From assembly GCA_963817465.1 (NCBI GenBank), contig CAWFOP010000001.1, forward strand, positions 1-64,000: 64,000 bases of DNA, read 5' to 3'. Source of the stretch: CAMPKL01 sp963817465. Its GTDB lineage: Bacteria > Acidobacteriota > Terriglobia > Bryobacterales > UBA6623. The number at the start of each line of letters is the position of its first letter. Position 1 is the stretch's first letter. Below the pieces are notes generated by a model. It saw only the letters and a list, made by a program, of their open reading frames with translations, was not told the origin of the DNA and did not search any database. Of the stretch, positions 1 through 8,232 are shown piece after piece. The translations under genes were made by a program, and so were the position numbers.

Positions 1-1150
1 TGCGGAATTGGCGGGCGATGAGCGCCAGGCACACCGCCGCGGCGGCGAAGGTTACGAGGGCGCCGACGACCACCTCCCACATAGCCGGGGCCACGCCTCC
101 CAGCACCGCGCCGAGCTGTTTGGTCTGGGCGAAGAACGGGACGGCGTTCATCCACAGCGAATCTTCCATGTTGAAGACCATGACGAGCATGCCCGGCGCC
201 ATGGGCAGCATCACGAGCATGCCGAGGTAGCTCTGCGCTTCCTTGAGAGTGCGCGAGAACGAGCAGACGAGCATCTGCAGGGCGGGGGCGAAGGCGGCGG
301 CGGGGAGCGTGATGAGCGCCGCGCCCAGAAGCTGCCAGTCTTCCATGCGGAAGCGGAGGCCGAGCTCTTGCAGCGGGATCAGGCGCACCGCGAGCGCGCA
401 GAGACCGAGCGACAACATGGCCCCCGCCGCGCCGAAGACCGCCGCCGCCATCCACTTGCCGGCGACAATCGATTCCGAGGGCGCGGGACTGACGAGCAAC
501 GCTTCCAGAGAGCCGCGCTCGCGCTCACCGGCCGTCGAGTCTGAGGCCGCGCCCATGCCTGCCGCGAATGCGGCCAGCAGGACCATCATTGGCAGAAAGC
601 CGAGAATTCTTGCGGCCCGACGTTGCGCCGACGACACTTCGACGTTGCGTAGGTCGATCGGCGAGACGGAGTCGGGCGCGACGCCGCGAGCGATCAAGCG
701 CAGCGACCCCATCGTTCGCGAGTAGCCGTTGACCAAATTCCTGACCCGCTCCGCCTTGTCGCGAACCGTGTTTTTCGAGCCGTCATAAATCACCTTGACC
801 TCGGCGGGCTTCGCCTTGGCGAAGTCCTCGCGGTAGTCCTTGTCGATGACGAGGGCGATATCGAGGTCGCCGTCCCGCACCTTTTTCTCGGCGTCTTCCG
901 CGGTCTCCTCGGTCGTGACGCCGGCTTGTTGGCCGAGCCACTCGATCAGGTCGGGGGCGTATTCGGCGCCGGCGACGGGGATCGAAATGTTTTCGGCCTT
1001 GGTGTGGTCTTCGGCGATCTGGGTCAGCATCAGCGTGATGAGTCCCGGGCCGACGAAGACGCCGAACGCCGCGGAGACGAGCGAGCGGCGATCACGGATG
1101 TGGTCGATGAGCTCTTTGCCGAAGACGATGAAAATTCTTGCCCAATCCAT
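1..1150 (-). CDS. ABC-2 type transporter permease, NatB-like (3' end cut by window edge)
   Basis: Reading from the ATG at 1150 towards position 1 gives about 383 residues with no stop, so only the last few residues should be missing. The start is MDWARIFIVFGKELIDHIRD, then one membrane segment, a long soluble extracytoplasmic region (about residues 50-170) and, after it, several membrane segments. The block TAGERERGSLEALLVSP (about residue 205) is the hallmark of ABC-2 permeases of the NatB/YhaP sodium-efflux type. The ATG lies 3 bases after the stop of the ATPase gene, so the two form one transporter. The architecture supports an exporter; the substrate (Na+, drug or another) is inferred from the family only. 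Confidence 0.85.
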   Translation of the reverse strand, partial: MDWARIFIVFGKELIDHIRDRRSLVSAAFGVFVGPGLITLMLTQIAEDHTKAENISIPVAGAEYAPDLIEWLGQQAGVTTEETAEDAEKKVRDGDLDIALVIDKDYREDFAKAKPAEVKVIYDGSKNTVRDKAERVRNLVNGYSRTMGSLRLIARGVAPDSVSPIDLRNVEVSSAQRRAARILGFLPMMVLLAAFAAGMGAASDSTAGERERGSLEALLVSPAPSESIVAGKWMAAAVFGAAGAMLSLGLCALAVRLIPLQELGLRFRMEDWQLLGAALITLPAAAFAPALQMLVCSFSRTLKEAQSYLGMLVMLPMAPGMLVMVFNMEDSLWMNAVPFFAQTKQLGAVLGGVAPAMWEVVVGALVTFAAAAVCLALIARQFR

Positions 1151-1153
1151 GGC

Positions 1154-1897
1154 CTAGCTCCAGCCTGCCTGGCCATGGACTTCGGGGCCGGCGAGGCGCA
1201 CGAAGGCTTCTTCGAGGTCGTCGCAGCCGGCCTGAGCGCGAATGTCGTCGGGCTTGCCCGAGGCCGCCTTCTTACCGTTGGAAACGATGACGATCGAGTC
1301 GCACAGGGCGGCGACCTCTTGCATCACGTGGCTCGAGAAGATGATGCAGCGGCCTTCGGAGCGAAGGCGGCGGATGATCTCGCGAAGCGCGCGGACGCTG
1401 GGCACGTCGAGGCCGTTGGTCGGCTCGTCGAGCAGGACGTTGCGCGGGTCGTGGACGAGGGCGCGCGCGAGCGCGGTCTTGATGCGCTCGCCGTGGGAGA
1501 AGCCGACGGCGCGGCGGTCGGCGATGCCGCGCATGTCGAGCAGGTTGATCAGCCTTTCGATGCGCTGGTCGAGATCCGCGCCGCCCAGGCCTTGGAGGCG
1601 CCCGAAATAGCGCACGTTTTCGCGCGCGGTCAGGCGCGGGTAGAGGCCGTGGACGTCGGGCAGGACGCCGAGCAAGCCGCGGACCAAGTTGCGCTCGCGA
1701 AACGAGTCATGGCCGTCGACGCTGACGGAGCCGCCGTCGGGCTCGAGCAAACCGTACAGGATGCGCAAGGCGGTCGTCTTGCCTGCGCCGTTGGGGCCGA
1801 GCAGGCCGGTGACTTCGCCGTCGCGCGCGTCGAATGAGAGGCCGTCGAGGGCGACTGTCTCGCCGAAGCTTTTCTTGAGATCTTCGGCGGCGATCAT
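1154..1897 (-). CDS. ABC transporter ATP-binding protein, NatA-like
   Basis: This 247-residue nucleotide-binding subunit pairs with the downstream permease. Walker A GPNGAGKTT is at residues 34-42, Walker B is NVLLDEP, the D-loop is NGLD and the switch histidine lies in SSHVMQ. The signature motif is FSHGE rather than LSGGQ, a variation also met in NatA-type exporters. I chose the ATG at 1897 (MIAAEDLKKSF) over a longer frame because it fits the family N-terminus and overlaps the stop of the preceding hydrolase gene as ATGA, which suggests translational coupling. Confidence 0.9.
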   Translation of the reverse strand: MIAAEDLKKSFGETVALDGLSFDARDGEVTGLLGPNGAGKTTALRILYGLLEPDGGSVSVDGHDSFRERNLVRGLLGVLPDVHGLYPRLTARENVRYFGRLQGLGGADLDQRIERLINLLDMRGIADRRAVGFSHGERIKTALARALVHDPRNVLLDEPTNGLDVPSVRALREIIRRLRSEGRCIIFSSHVMQEVAALCDSIVIVSNGKKAASGKPDDIRAQAGCDDLEEAFVRLAGPEVHGQAGWS

Positions 1898-3372
1898 TCC
1901 TTCTCCTCCGGCTTTTTCTCCTCTTCCACGTAGGGTCCGGTGGGGTTGACGAAGAACGGCGGCCGCGTCAGGTCGTCGAGGCATGACGGGTCGACGCTCG
2001 CGGGGTCGGCGGTCTCATAGAACCGCCCGATGAGCCGGATCGCGCAACCGACCGGAGCGACGCCGTGGGCGACGCCGGGCGCCACGATGTGGCGGGCGTT
2101 GGTGAGATGTTCTCGGACGTGCTCGGCCCAACGCGGCGGAGTAACAGGGTCGAGCTCTCCGGAAAGCAGCAGGACCGGGACGTCGGACTGGACCGGCTTG
2201 TAATAGTCAGGACTGACTTCGCCCCGAGGCCAGTACTGGCACGGCCCCCAGCGCGTTTCGTAGAGAATGGCGCCGAGCTCGGTGCCGGCGCTTTCGCGAT
2301 CCACCATGGCGCGGTCGAGCCGGGGGTAGTCTTCCGAACAGGTCACCGAATAAAACATGCCTTGCGCCATGGATTCGGCGACTGCGCCGCCCGCGCCGCC
2401 CAGAGCCGCCAGCCCGCTGTAGTCTCCGTTGGAAGCGCGGTCGATGATGAGCGGAATGAGGGCGCTTGTCCAGGGCGAGTAGAGCGCGCCGGCCAGGGCC
2501 GTCAGAACGGCGCGCTTGGAGGCGGTTTCCTCGCGCGATTCTCCGGTGCGGGGGTCTTTTACGTTGACCTTCGGCTTGTTCTTGTCGAGGCTGTCGAGCA
2601 GTGAGTCGAGCTGTTCCCGCAGGTCGGGAAAGCGTTTGTTGCAGTCCGCATCTTGGGCGCAGTTTTGAAAGACCAGGCTGAGGGCGCGATCGAAGTCGCG
2701 CGGCATGTAGAGCGGCATGGTCATGTCGGTCGGCGCCACGCCGTCGAGCACGACGCTCCTCACGGTGTCTTCGTGACGTCGCAAGTAGACCAAGGCCGCG
2801 CGGGTGCCGTAGGAGCCGCCGTAGAGATTGATCTTGTCATAGCCCAGCCACGCGCGGACGTCGTTGATGTCGTCCATTGCGATGGGCGTGGTGTAGAGCC
2901 GGACGTCAGCGTCGTAGCTGTCGAGGCATTCGCGAATCTTGCTCTCGGGAATGATGAAATCGGGAGGCGGCTCCTCGTCGTCGTCCTCGTAGGGTTTGCA
3001 GTCGAGGCGGCCGGATCCGCCGGTCCCGCGTTGGTCGATCAGGACGATGTCGCGGCTCTTGCGCACGTCGCGGAAAAGGCCATCGATCATGCCCGCGATC
3101 GAAGCCGCGCCTTGACCGGGACCGCCGGCGAAAAAGAAGACCGGGTCGGGCGCGGCGCCGGCGCTGTAAGCGGGCAGGACGACGACCTTGAGCGCGATCT
3201 TGCGCCCTTCGCCGGTGTCGCGGTTTTCAAAGACTTCGTAGAAACCGCAATAGGAGTCCGTCGGGCCTTGATCGCTGGTGCAGGGCTCGAGTCGATCGAA
3301 AATCAGACTCGTCTGCTTTGTGGCGCAAGCGACGAGCAAGAAGGCGAACGTCGCGATGACGGCCGATCTCAT
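1894..3372 (-). CDS. Lipoprotein alpha/beta hydrolase, S33 peptidase-like with TAP-like C-terminus
   Basis: The 492-residue product starts with a lipoprotein signal (MRSAVIATFAFLLVAC; cysteine at residue 16), so it is probably anchored in an envelope membrane. The hydrolase core shows the oxyanion-region FFFAGGPGQG, the nucleophile elbow GGSYGTR, and a C-terminal TAP-like part with SGELDPVTPP and a histidine in VAHG that complete a Ser-Asp-His triad. This is the layout of tripeptidyl aminopeptidase and proline iminopeptidase relatives. The tail is charged (EEEKKPEEKE). No clear Shine-Dalgarno precedes 3372, and an ATG at 3405 is an alternative start. Its stop overlaps the ATPase start, linking it to the exporter. 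The substrate is unknown. Confidence 0.85.
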   Translation of the reverse strand: MRSAVIATFAFLLVACATKQTSLIFDRLEPCTSDQGPTDSYCGFYEVFENRDTGEGRKIALKVVVLPAYSAGAAPDPVFFFAGGPGQGAASIAGMIDGLFRDVRKSRDIVLIDQRGTGGSGRLDCKPYEDDDEEPPPDFIIPESKIRECLDSYDADVRLYTTPIAMDDINDVRAWLGYDKINLYGGSYGTRAALVYLRRHEDTVRSVVLDGVAPTDMTMPLYMPRDFDRALSLVFQNCAQDADCNKRFPDLREQLDSLLDSLDKNKPKVNVKDPRTGESREETASKRAVLTALAGALYSPWTSALIPLIIDRASNGDYSGLAALGGAGGAVAESMAQGMFYSVTCSEDYPRLDRAMVDRESAGTELGAILYETRWGPCQYWPRGEVSPDYYKPVQSDVPVLLLSGELDPVTPPRWAEHVREHLTNARHIVAPGVAHGVAPVGCAIRLIGRFYETADPASVDPSCLDDLTRPPFFVNPTGPYVEEEKKPEEKE

Positions 3373-3520
3373 TGAACTGTTATACGCGGAGGGTTTCAGA
3401 AACATTCCCCAAAAGTTCACGGTCGCAGTTGTTGTCGAACGACGCCGCATTGCGTCGCCGAGGCTGCCTTCAACATTCCGCCTTGGCGTCGCCGCCCCCG
3501 CGCCGCAAGCTCCAGCGCCG

Positions 3521-3700
3521 ATGGACGACAAACCGAAGCTCGAGATCGTCGACATCGTCACGTATCTCGTCGGCACCACTAAAGCTTCCGACACGCGGGG
3601 CAATACCGGCAACAACGTTGAAGTGTTCGCGGAGTATCCGCCGCAGCCGTGGAAGCGCTCGACGTGCTATCGCGCCGACGGTTCAATGGCGTTCCTCTAG
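3521..3700 (+). CDS. Hypothetical small protein, 59 aa
   Basis: The frame starting MDDKPKLEIVDIVTYLVG runs to a TAG at 3698-3700 and has a normal-looking amino acid composition (PPQPWKRSTCYRADGS near the end). It has no signal peptide or membrane segment and I do not recognise a family. The frame stays open upstream, so this could also be the 3' remnant of a longer gene. It lies between a divergent hydrolase gene and the large secreted protein at 3769. Confidence 0.35.
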   Translation: MDDKPKLEIVDIVTYLVGTTKASDTRGNTGNNVEVFAEYPPQPWKRSTCYRADGSMAFL

Positions 3701-3768
3701 GCGATCCAAAACGCCCGCCGCCGAGGGTATGATGGGGGATTCTTCGCCTGCTCGGGCGTTGTTCCATC

Positions 3769-6700
3769 ATGCCCTATCAAACCAAGCGCCTCGCCGCGCT
3801 CTATCTGTACCCTTGTCTTGCCCTGTTGGGGTTCGCGGATGATCTGCGCGGGCAGTACAAGCCGAAGCCGGAGGGGCTGTACCTCAACGCCCAAGGCATT
3901 GCGTTCAATAGTTATGCCGGCGGTCCCGCCACGCAGACGTTGGCGGTGGGCGTGAAGACGATTCCAAATGCACTCGATTTCGAGGTGGTGAGCGCGGAGG
4001 GCCCGACGCTGCCGTCGTGGATCAGCGTCAGTCCGGCCGTAACGAAGTCGCCGGCGACGGTCTCGATCACGGTGGATTTCACGCAGTTCCAGCCAGGCGA
4101 GACCAGGGACGTGTTGCTGAAGTTCGAGGTGCTTGATCCGCGGTTTCGCAACAACGAGTTCAGGCTGTGGCGCGAGCAGCTTCGCGTGAACGCAGTTTAT
4201 TCGTTCACGCAAAACCCGCCGGCGGCGTGGGCGACGCCGTCGGTGATCGAGTTGGACGGCGAAAGTGATCCGCCGTACACGACCGACGTGGAGATCGAGA
4301 ATCTGGGCGGCGGAGCCTTCAACTACCTTCTCGAGCCGCAGTACATCGACGGAGCGGGTTGGCTGTTCGTTAGCCCGACGATCGGATCGGTCGGGAGCTC
4401 GCCTCAGACGGTGACGGTGTCGGCGAATGCGGCGGGCTTGGCGGAGGGAGTTTATCGCGGCGCTTTGACGCTCTCGACCGACATCCCGGGGGGCGACCCG
4501 CTGACGATCCCGGTGACGCTGAATCTGGCGGGGACGCCGAATCTGAGCGTTCTTCCCGCGAGCATCACACGCGAGACGCGGGGCGGGAAAGCGGAGGCCG
4601 AGCCGGTGTTGCTGGCCGTATCGAACGCAGGCGGAGGGCAGGTCGGTTTCAGGGTCGAAGCGGGCGCCGAGTGGGTGACGGTCGAGCCGACTCAGGGCGT
4701 CGCGGGCGCGTCAAGCGTCGATGTCGAAGTTTCGTTCCGCACGATCGATCTGCCGCCGGGCGTCTACGGCACGGAGCTGACGATTACGGCGCTCGACAAT
4801 GAAGCGGTCGCTCCGGTGAGCGTGCCGGTTCAAGTGCGGGTACGGCCTGGCGGTACGTTCAGCGTCATGCCCTCGCGGATCGATGCGCGGACGGCGCCGG
4901 AGTCCGGTCGGAAGATGCATCGGCTGATCGAGATTACGAGCCCGGAGCTCGACGAGCTGATTTGGACGGCGAGCGTGGAGCCGCCTTCAGCGACTTGGCT
5001 GCGCCTCAAGACCTCCGGCGGGTCGCTGCCCGCGGCCTTGCAGGTGGAGATCGATCCCCGCGAATTGCGCGGTCCGGCGACCGTGTCGGCGAACATCGCG
5101 CTGGAGTTCGAGTACACGCAACATGCGGGCGGAGCGGCGCAAGCCGCCGAATCGAGTGTTCGCGTGCCGGTGACGGTGAGATTCGCTGCGGAGGAGCCGG
5201 AGATCGAGGTGAGTCCGGCCGTGGCGCACCTGTGGACGCCGGCGGGGTCGGCGTCGCCGCTGCGAAGGCCGCTGCTGATCGAGGATTCGAGACCGAACCC
5301 CGCGCCGTGGACGCTAGCGGCGGACCCGGACGCGGCGGGCTGGCTGCGCGTCTCGCCGTCATTCGGCTCCGGCCCGGCGTTGGCCGAGTTCAGCGCCGAT
5401 CCTACCGGGCTGGCCCCCGGCGTATACCAGGGGCGCGTGATAGCGACGATCGGCGGCGAGGAGCGGGTCGTGCGCGTCGGGCTCGTCGTGGGCCAGGCCG
5501 GCGAGCAGCCTTTGGCGGCGGCGCATGCCGGGTTGGAGTTGTTCGGCGAGGCGAAGGTCGGCGTCGGCGGATTGGGCTCGTCCCCTCCGCCGTGGTCGTT
5601 CTCGGTGCTGGAGGGCGGGTCTTGGCTGACGGCCGAGGCGTCGACCGGGGAGTTGACGGTCGGCGCTTCATCGAAGTCGGAGGGGCCGCGCTACGGGCTG
5701 ATTCAACTGGACGCTCCGGCGGCGTCGAACGGCGCGCAGTATCTGACGGTGATCGACCCCGGCGCCGCGGCGCCCTCGGGAGGACCGCTGGTTACGCCGG
5801 GCGGGTTGCTGTTTGTGGGCGGGGCGGAGGAGCTCGCGGCGCAGTTCTTGCGAATCACTTCTGTTGATGAGGAAGAGAAAGCGTTCCAGGCAGGCGCGTC
5901 GACGGATTCGGGAGGCGGCTGGCTCAGCGTCTCGACGACGACGAACGTGATCGGTGCGGAAGAGAGCGTCGACGTGGCGGTGAGCGTGAACGCGAGCGGG
6001 CTGGCGCCGGGAGTTTATCGGGGACAGGCGGCCATTGCGCCTCAGGGAGGCCCGCTGCGGGCGGCGTCGGTGACGCTGGTTGTCGTACCGGCGAACTGCG
6101 TTTCGTCGACTACGGCTCTCGCGCCGGTCGAGCCGGCGATCGGCTTCGAGGGTACGGCGGGCCGGCCGGTTCCGGTGACGGCGAAGATCGTCGACAACTG
6201 CGGCGACGCGGCTGTCGGCGTGGGCGGGGCGTTCGCGGGGCTTGCGGCGAGCGGCGCGCTCACCACGTTTGCGGACGGCTCAGCTTCGGGGACGTGGGTT
6301 CCCGCGGAGGACGCGGCGGAGGCTGCGCTTACGCTTGCGGGCGGCGGTGAGATCGTCGTGATTCCAGGGGCCGTTCGCGCGAATCCCGATCCGGCGGCGC
6401 TCTTCGCCGCCCCGCCGGTGCATGGAGCGACGTTCGAGCTCGGACGGGCGCTGGCGCCCGGCGCGGCGGCTACCGTTTTTGGGGTCAATCTGGCGGCCGG
6501 GCAGCAGGAAGCCGCGTCAACGCCTCTGCCGACGCGCATGCAAGAAACGGATGTTCTCTTCGGCGGCTTCTCGGCGCCGCTCTACTTCACGAGCGTCGGA
6601 CAAGTGAACTTTCAGGCCCCGGCCGAAGCGCCCGCCGGCGCGTTGGCCCAGGCGGTGGTGCGTCGCGGCGGCGCTGTCTCAACGCCCCAAACCGTGCTCG

Positions 6701-7104
6701 TCGCGCCGGCTCAGCCCGGACTCTATTCGCTGCATCCGGATTTTGATGGCCCATCACGTGCGGTCGCTTTGAATCAGGATTTTACGCTGAATACTTCGAG
6801 TAACCCCGCAAGTCCAGGCGAGTATGTCACCGTGTTCTTCACCGGCATCGGCGAGCTGGACTTGCCGCTCGCCAGCGGCGTCGCCGCACCGTCGGCCGAG
6901 CCGCTGGCGCGGGCGGCCCTGGAGACGCAGGCGAGGATTGCAGGGCAGCAGGCGCAGGCGGCGTATGTGGGCCTTGCGCCTGGATTCGTCGGGCTGGGCC
7001 AGGCGAACTTGCTGGTGCCGCAGGACGCTGCCGCGGGCCTGGCGCCGGTGGTGCTGACGATCGGCGGCCACGCCTCTCCGCCATTGACGATCGCGATCGA
7101 GTGA
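3769..7104 (+). CDS. Large secreted beta-sandwich repeat protein with Solibacter C-terminal domain (TIGR03437)
   Basis: The 1111-residue protein has an N-terminal signal-like segment (ALYLYPCLALLGFA) followed by about seven repeats of roughly 90-110 residues of BACON/Ig-like type. Each repeat has a version of W-L-x-V-S-P-x-x-G-S and a later G-L-x-x-G-V-Y-x-G; the clearest lie at about residues 155-250, 260-355, 480-570 and 670-770. The last about 230 residues match the TIGR03437 pattern, including APGAAATVFGVNLA, TSVGQVNFQAP and GEYVTVFFTGIGELD. Such proteins are expected at the cell surface, and the repeats may bind carbohydrate or protein. No catalytic motif was seen. The domain is a lineage marker for Bryobacterales. 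Confidence 0.85.
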   Translation: MPYQTKRLAALYLYPCLALLGFADDLRGQYKPKPEGLYLNAQGIAFNSYAGGPATQTLAVGVKTIPNALDFEVVSAEGPTLPSWISVSPAVTKSPATVSITVDFTQFQPGETRDVLLKFEVLDPRFRNNEFRLWREQLRVNAVYSFTQNPPAAWATPSVIELDGESDPPYTTDVEIENLGGGAFNYLLEPQYIDGAGWLFVSPTIGSVGSSPQTVTVSANAAGLAEGVYRGALTLSTDIPGGDPLTIPVTLNLAGTPNLSVLPASITRETRGGKAEAEPVLLAVSNAGGGQVGFRVEAGAEWVTVEPTQGVAGASSVDVEVSFRTIDLPPGVYGTELTITALDNEAVAPVSVPVQVRVRPGGTFSVMPSRIDARTAPESGRKMHRLIEITSPELDELIWTASVEPPSATWLRLKTSGGSLPAALQVEIDPRELRGPATVSANIALEFEYTQHAGGAAQAAESSVRVPVTVRFAAEEPEIEVSPAVAHLWTPAGSASPLRRPLLIEDSRPNPAPWTLAADPDAAGWLRVSPSFGSGPALAEFSADPTGLAPGVYQGRVIATIGGEERVVRVGLVVGQAGEQPLAAAHAGLELFGEAKVGVGGLGSSPPPWSFSVLEGGSWLTAEASTGELTVGASSKSEGPRYGLIQLDAPAASNGAQYLTVIDPGAAAPSGGPLVTPGGLLFVGGAEELAAQFLRITSVDEEEKAFQAGASTDSGGGWLSVSTTTNVIGAEESVDVAVSVNASGLAPGVYRGQAAIAPQGGPLRAASVTLVVVPANCVSSTTALAPVEPAIGFEGTAGRPVPVTAKIVDNCGDAAVGVGGAFAGLAASGALTTFADGSASGTWVPAEDAAEAALTLAGGGEIVVIPGAVRANPDPAALFAAPPVHGATFELGRALAPGAAATVFGVNLAAGQQEAASTPLPTRMQETDVLFGGFSAPLYFTSVGQVNFQAPAEAPAGALAQAVVRRGGAVSTPQTVLVAPAQPGLYSLHPDFDGPSRAVALNQDFTLNTSSNPASPGEYVTVFFTGIGELDLPLASGVAAPSAEPLARAALETQARIAGQQAQAAYVGLAPGFVGLGQANLLVPQDAAAGLAPVVLTIGGHASPPLTIAIE

Positions 7105-7111
7105 GTGCGGG

Positions 7112-8134
7112 CTAGACCAGCTCGCGCAGCCGGGCCGCCGCGGACTCGGGCGTCAGGTCGCGCTGCGGGCCGGCGAGCAGCTCATAGCCGACCATGAACT
7201 TGCGGACCGTCGCCGAGCGCAGCAGCGGCGGGTAGAAATGGGCGTGGAGCGTCCATTCGGGATGCGGCCGCCCATCGTGCGGGCGCTGATGAAAGCCCAT
7301 CGAGTAAGGGAAGGGCGTCTCGAAGAGGCGGTCGTAGGCGGCCGTAAGGCGCTTGAGAATCGCCGCGAGGGCGTCTCGCTGGGCGTCGTCCAGGTCTTCG
7401 AGCGCCGCCGCCGGGCGCTTCGGCAAAATGATCGCCTCGAACGGCCAGACGGCCCAAAAGGGGACGGCGACGACGAATTCGTCGTTTTCGATGACGACCC
7501 TTTCGCGGCGGGCCAGCTCGGTTTCGAGGTATTGCTCGAGCAGTGGTTTGCCGTGCTCGGCGAGGTAGGCCGACTGCGACGCTTGCTCCTTGGCGATTTC
7601 GTTGGGCAGGCCGGCGCTGGCCCAAAGCTGGCAATGCGGGTGCGGATTACTGGCGCCCATCATCGCGCCGCGGTTCTCAAAAATTTGCACGTAGCGGACC
7701 CAATCGAGCCCGCCGACCTCGGCGCTTTGCGCGGCCCATAGGTCGACCACGCCCCGGATTTGGTCCTGCGGCATGGTCGCCAGGGTCAGATCGTGCCGCG
7801 GCGAAAAGCACATCACGCGGCAGAGTCCGCGCTCGGCTTCCGCTCGGAGGATGTCGCCGTCCTCCCAGGTCGTTTCGCCGGCGGGCTGGTCGGGGCGCAG
7901 CGCGGCGAAGTCGTTCTCAAAGACGAAAGTCGACTCGTAGGCGGGGTTACGGACGCCTCCGGCGCGCTCGTTGCCGGGGCACAGATAGCAATCGGGCACG
8001 TATGAGGGCAGCTCGACGGCGGCGACTTTCTCGACTTGGCCTTGCCAGGGGCGTTTGGTGCGGTGAGGAGAAACCAGGACCCACTCGCGGGTCAGCGGGT
8101 TGAACCGTCGGTGGGGAGTCTCGGTCAGATCCAT
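7112..8134 (-). CDS. galT: Galactose-1-phosphate uridylyltransferase
   Basis: GalT exchanges UMP between UDP-glucose and galactose-1-phosphate in the Leloir pathway in the cytoplasm. The 340-residue product has the N-terminal FNPLTREWVLVSPHR, a zinc-site pair in CYLCPGN, and the catalytic HPH motif in SNPHPHCQLW near residue 170, where the second histidine is uridylylated. The C-terminal half carries HQRPHDGRPHPEWTLHAHFY, another conserved histidine cluster. The ATG at 8134 (MDLTETPHRRFNP) was preferred to a longer frame because it matches the family start. No other Leloir gene is adjacent. Confidence 0.95.
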   Translation of the reverse strand: MDLTETPHRRFNPLTREWVLVSPHRTKRPWQGQVEKVAAVELPSYVPDCYLCPGNERAGGVRNPAYESTFVFENDFAALRPDQPAGETTWEDGDILRAEAERGLCRVMCFSPRHDLTLATMPQDQIRGVVDLWAAQSAEVGGLDWVRYVQIFENRGAMMGASNPHPHCQLWASAGLPNEIAKEQASQSAYLAEHGKPLLEQYLETELARRERVVIENDEFVVAVPFWAVWPFEAIILPKRPAAALEDLDDAQRDALAAILKRLTAAYDRLFETPFPYSMGFHQRPHDGRPHPEWTLHAHFYPPLLRSATVRKFMVGYELLAGPQRDLTPESAAARLRELV

Positions 8135-8232
8135 GGATAGCGTGTCGCCGGAGTCGCCGAATAGAGCCTCTGAGGGCTGGCGCCGCAGGGCCTGAGATGA
8201 TAGCATGACCGAGCGAAAGCCCCGTTATTTGT

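Noticed and set aside
926..1837. Plus-strand frame of 303 codons opposite the ABC exporter
   Set aside because: Antisense to clear ABC ATPase and permease frames; no motif.
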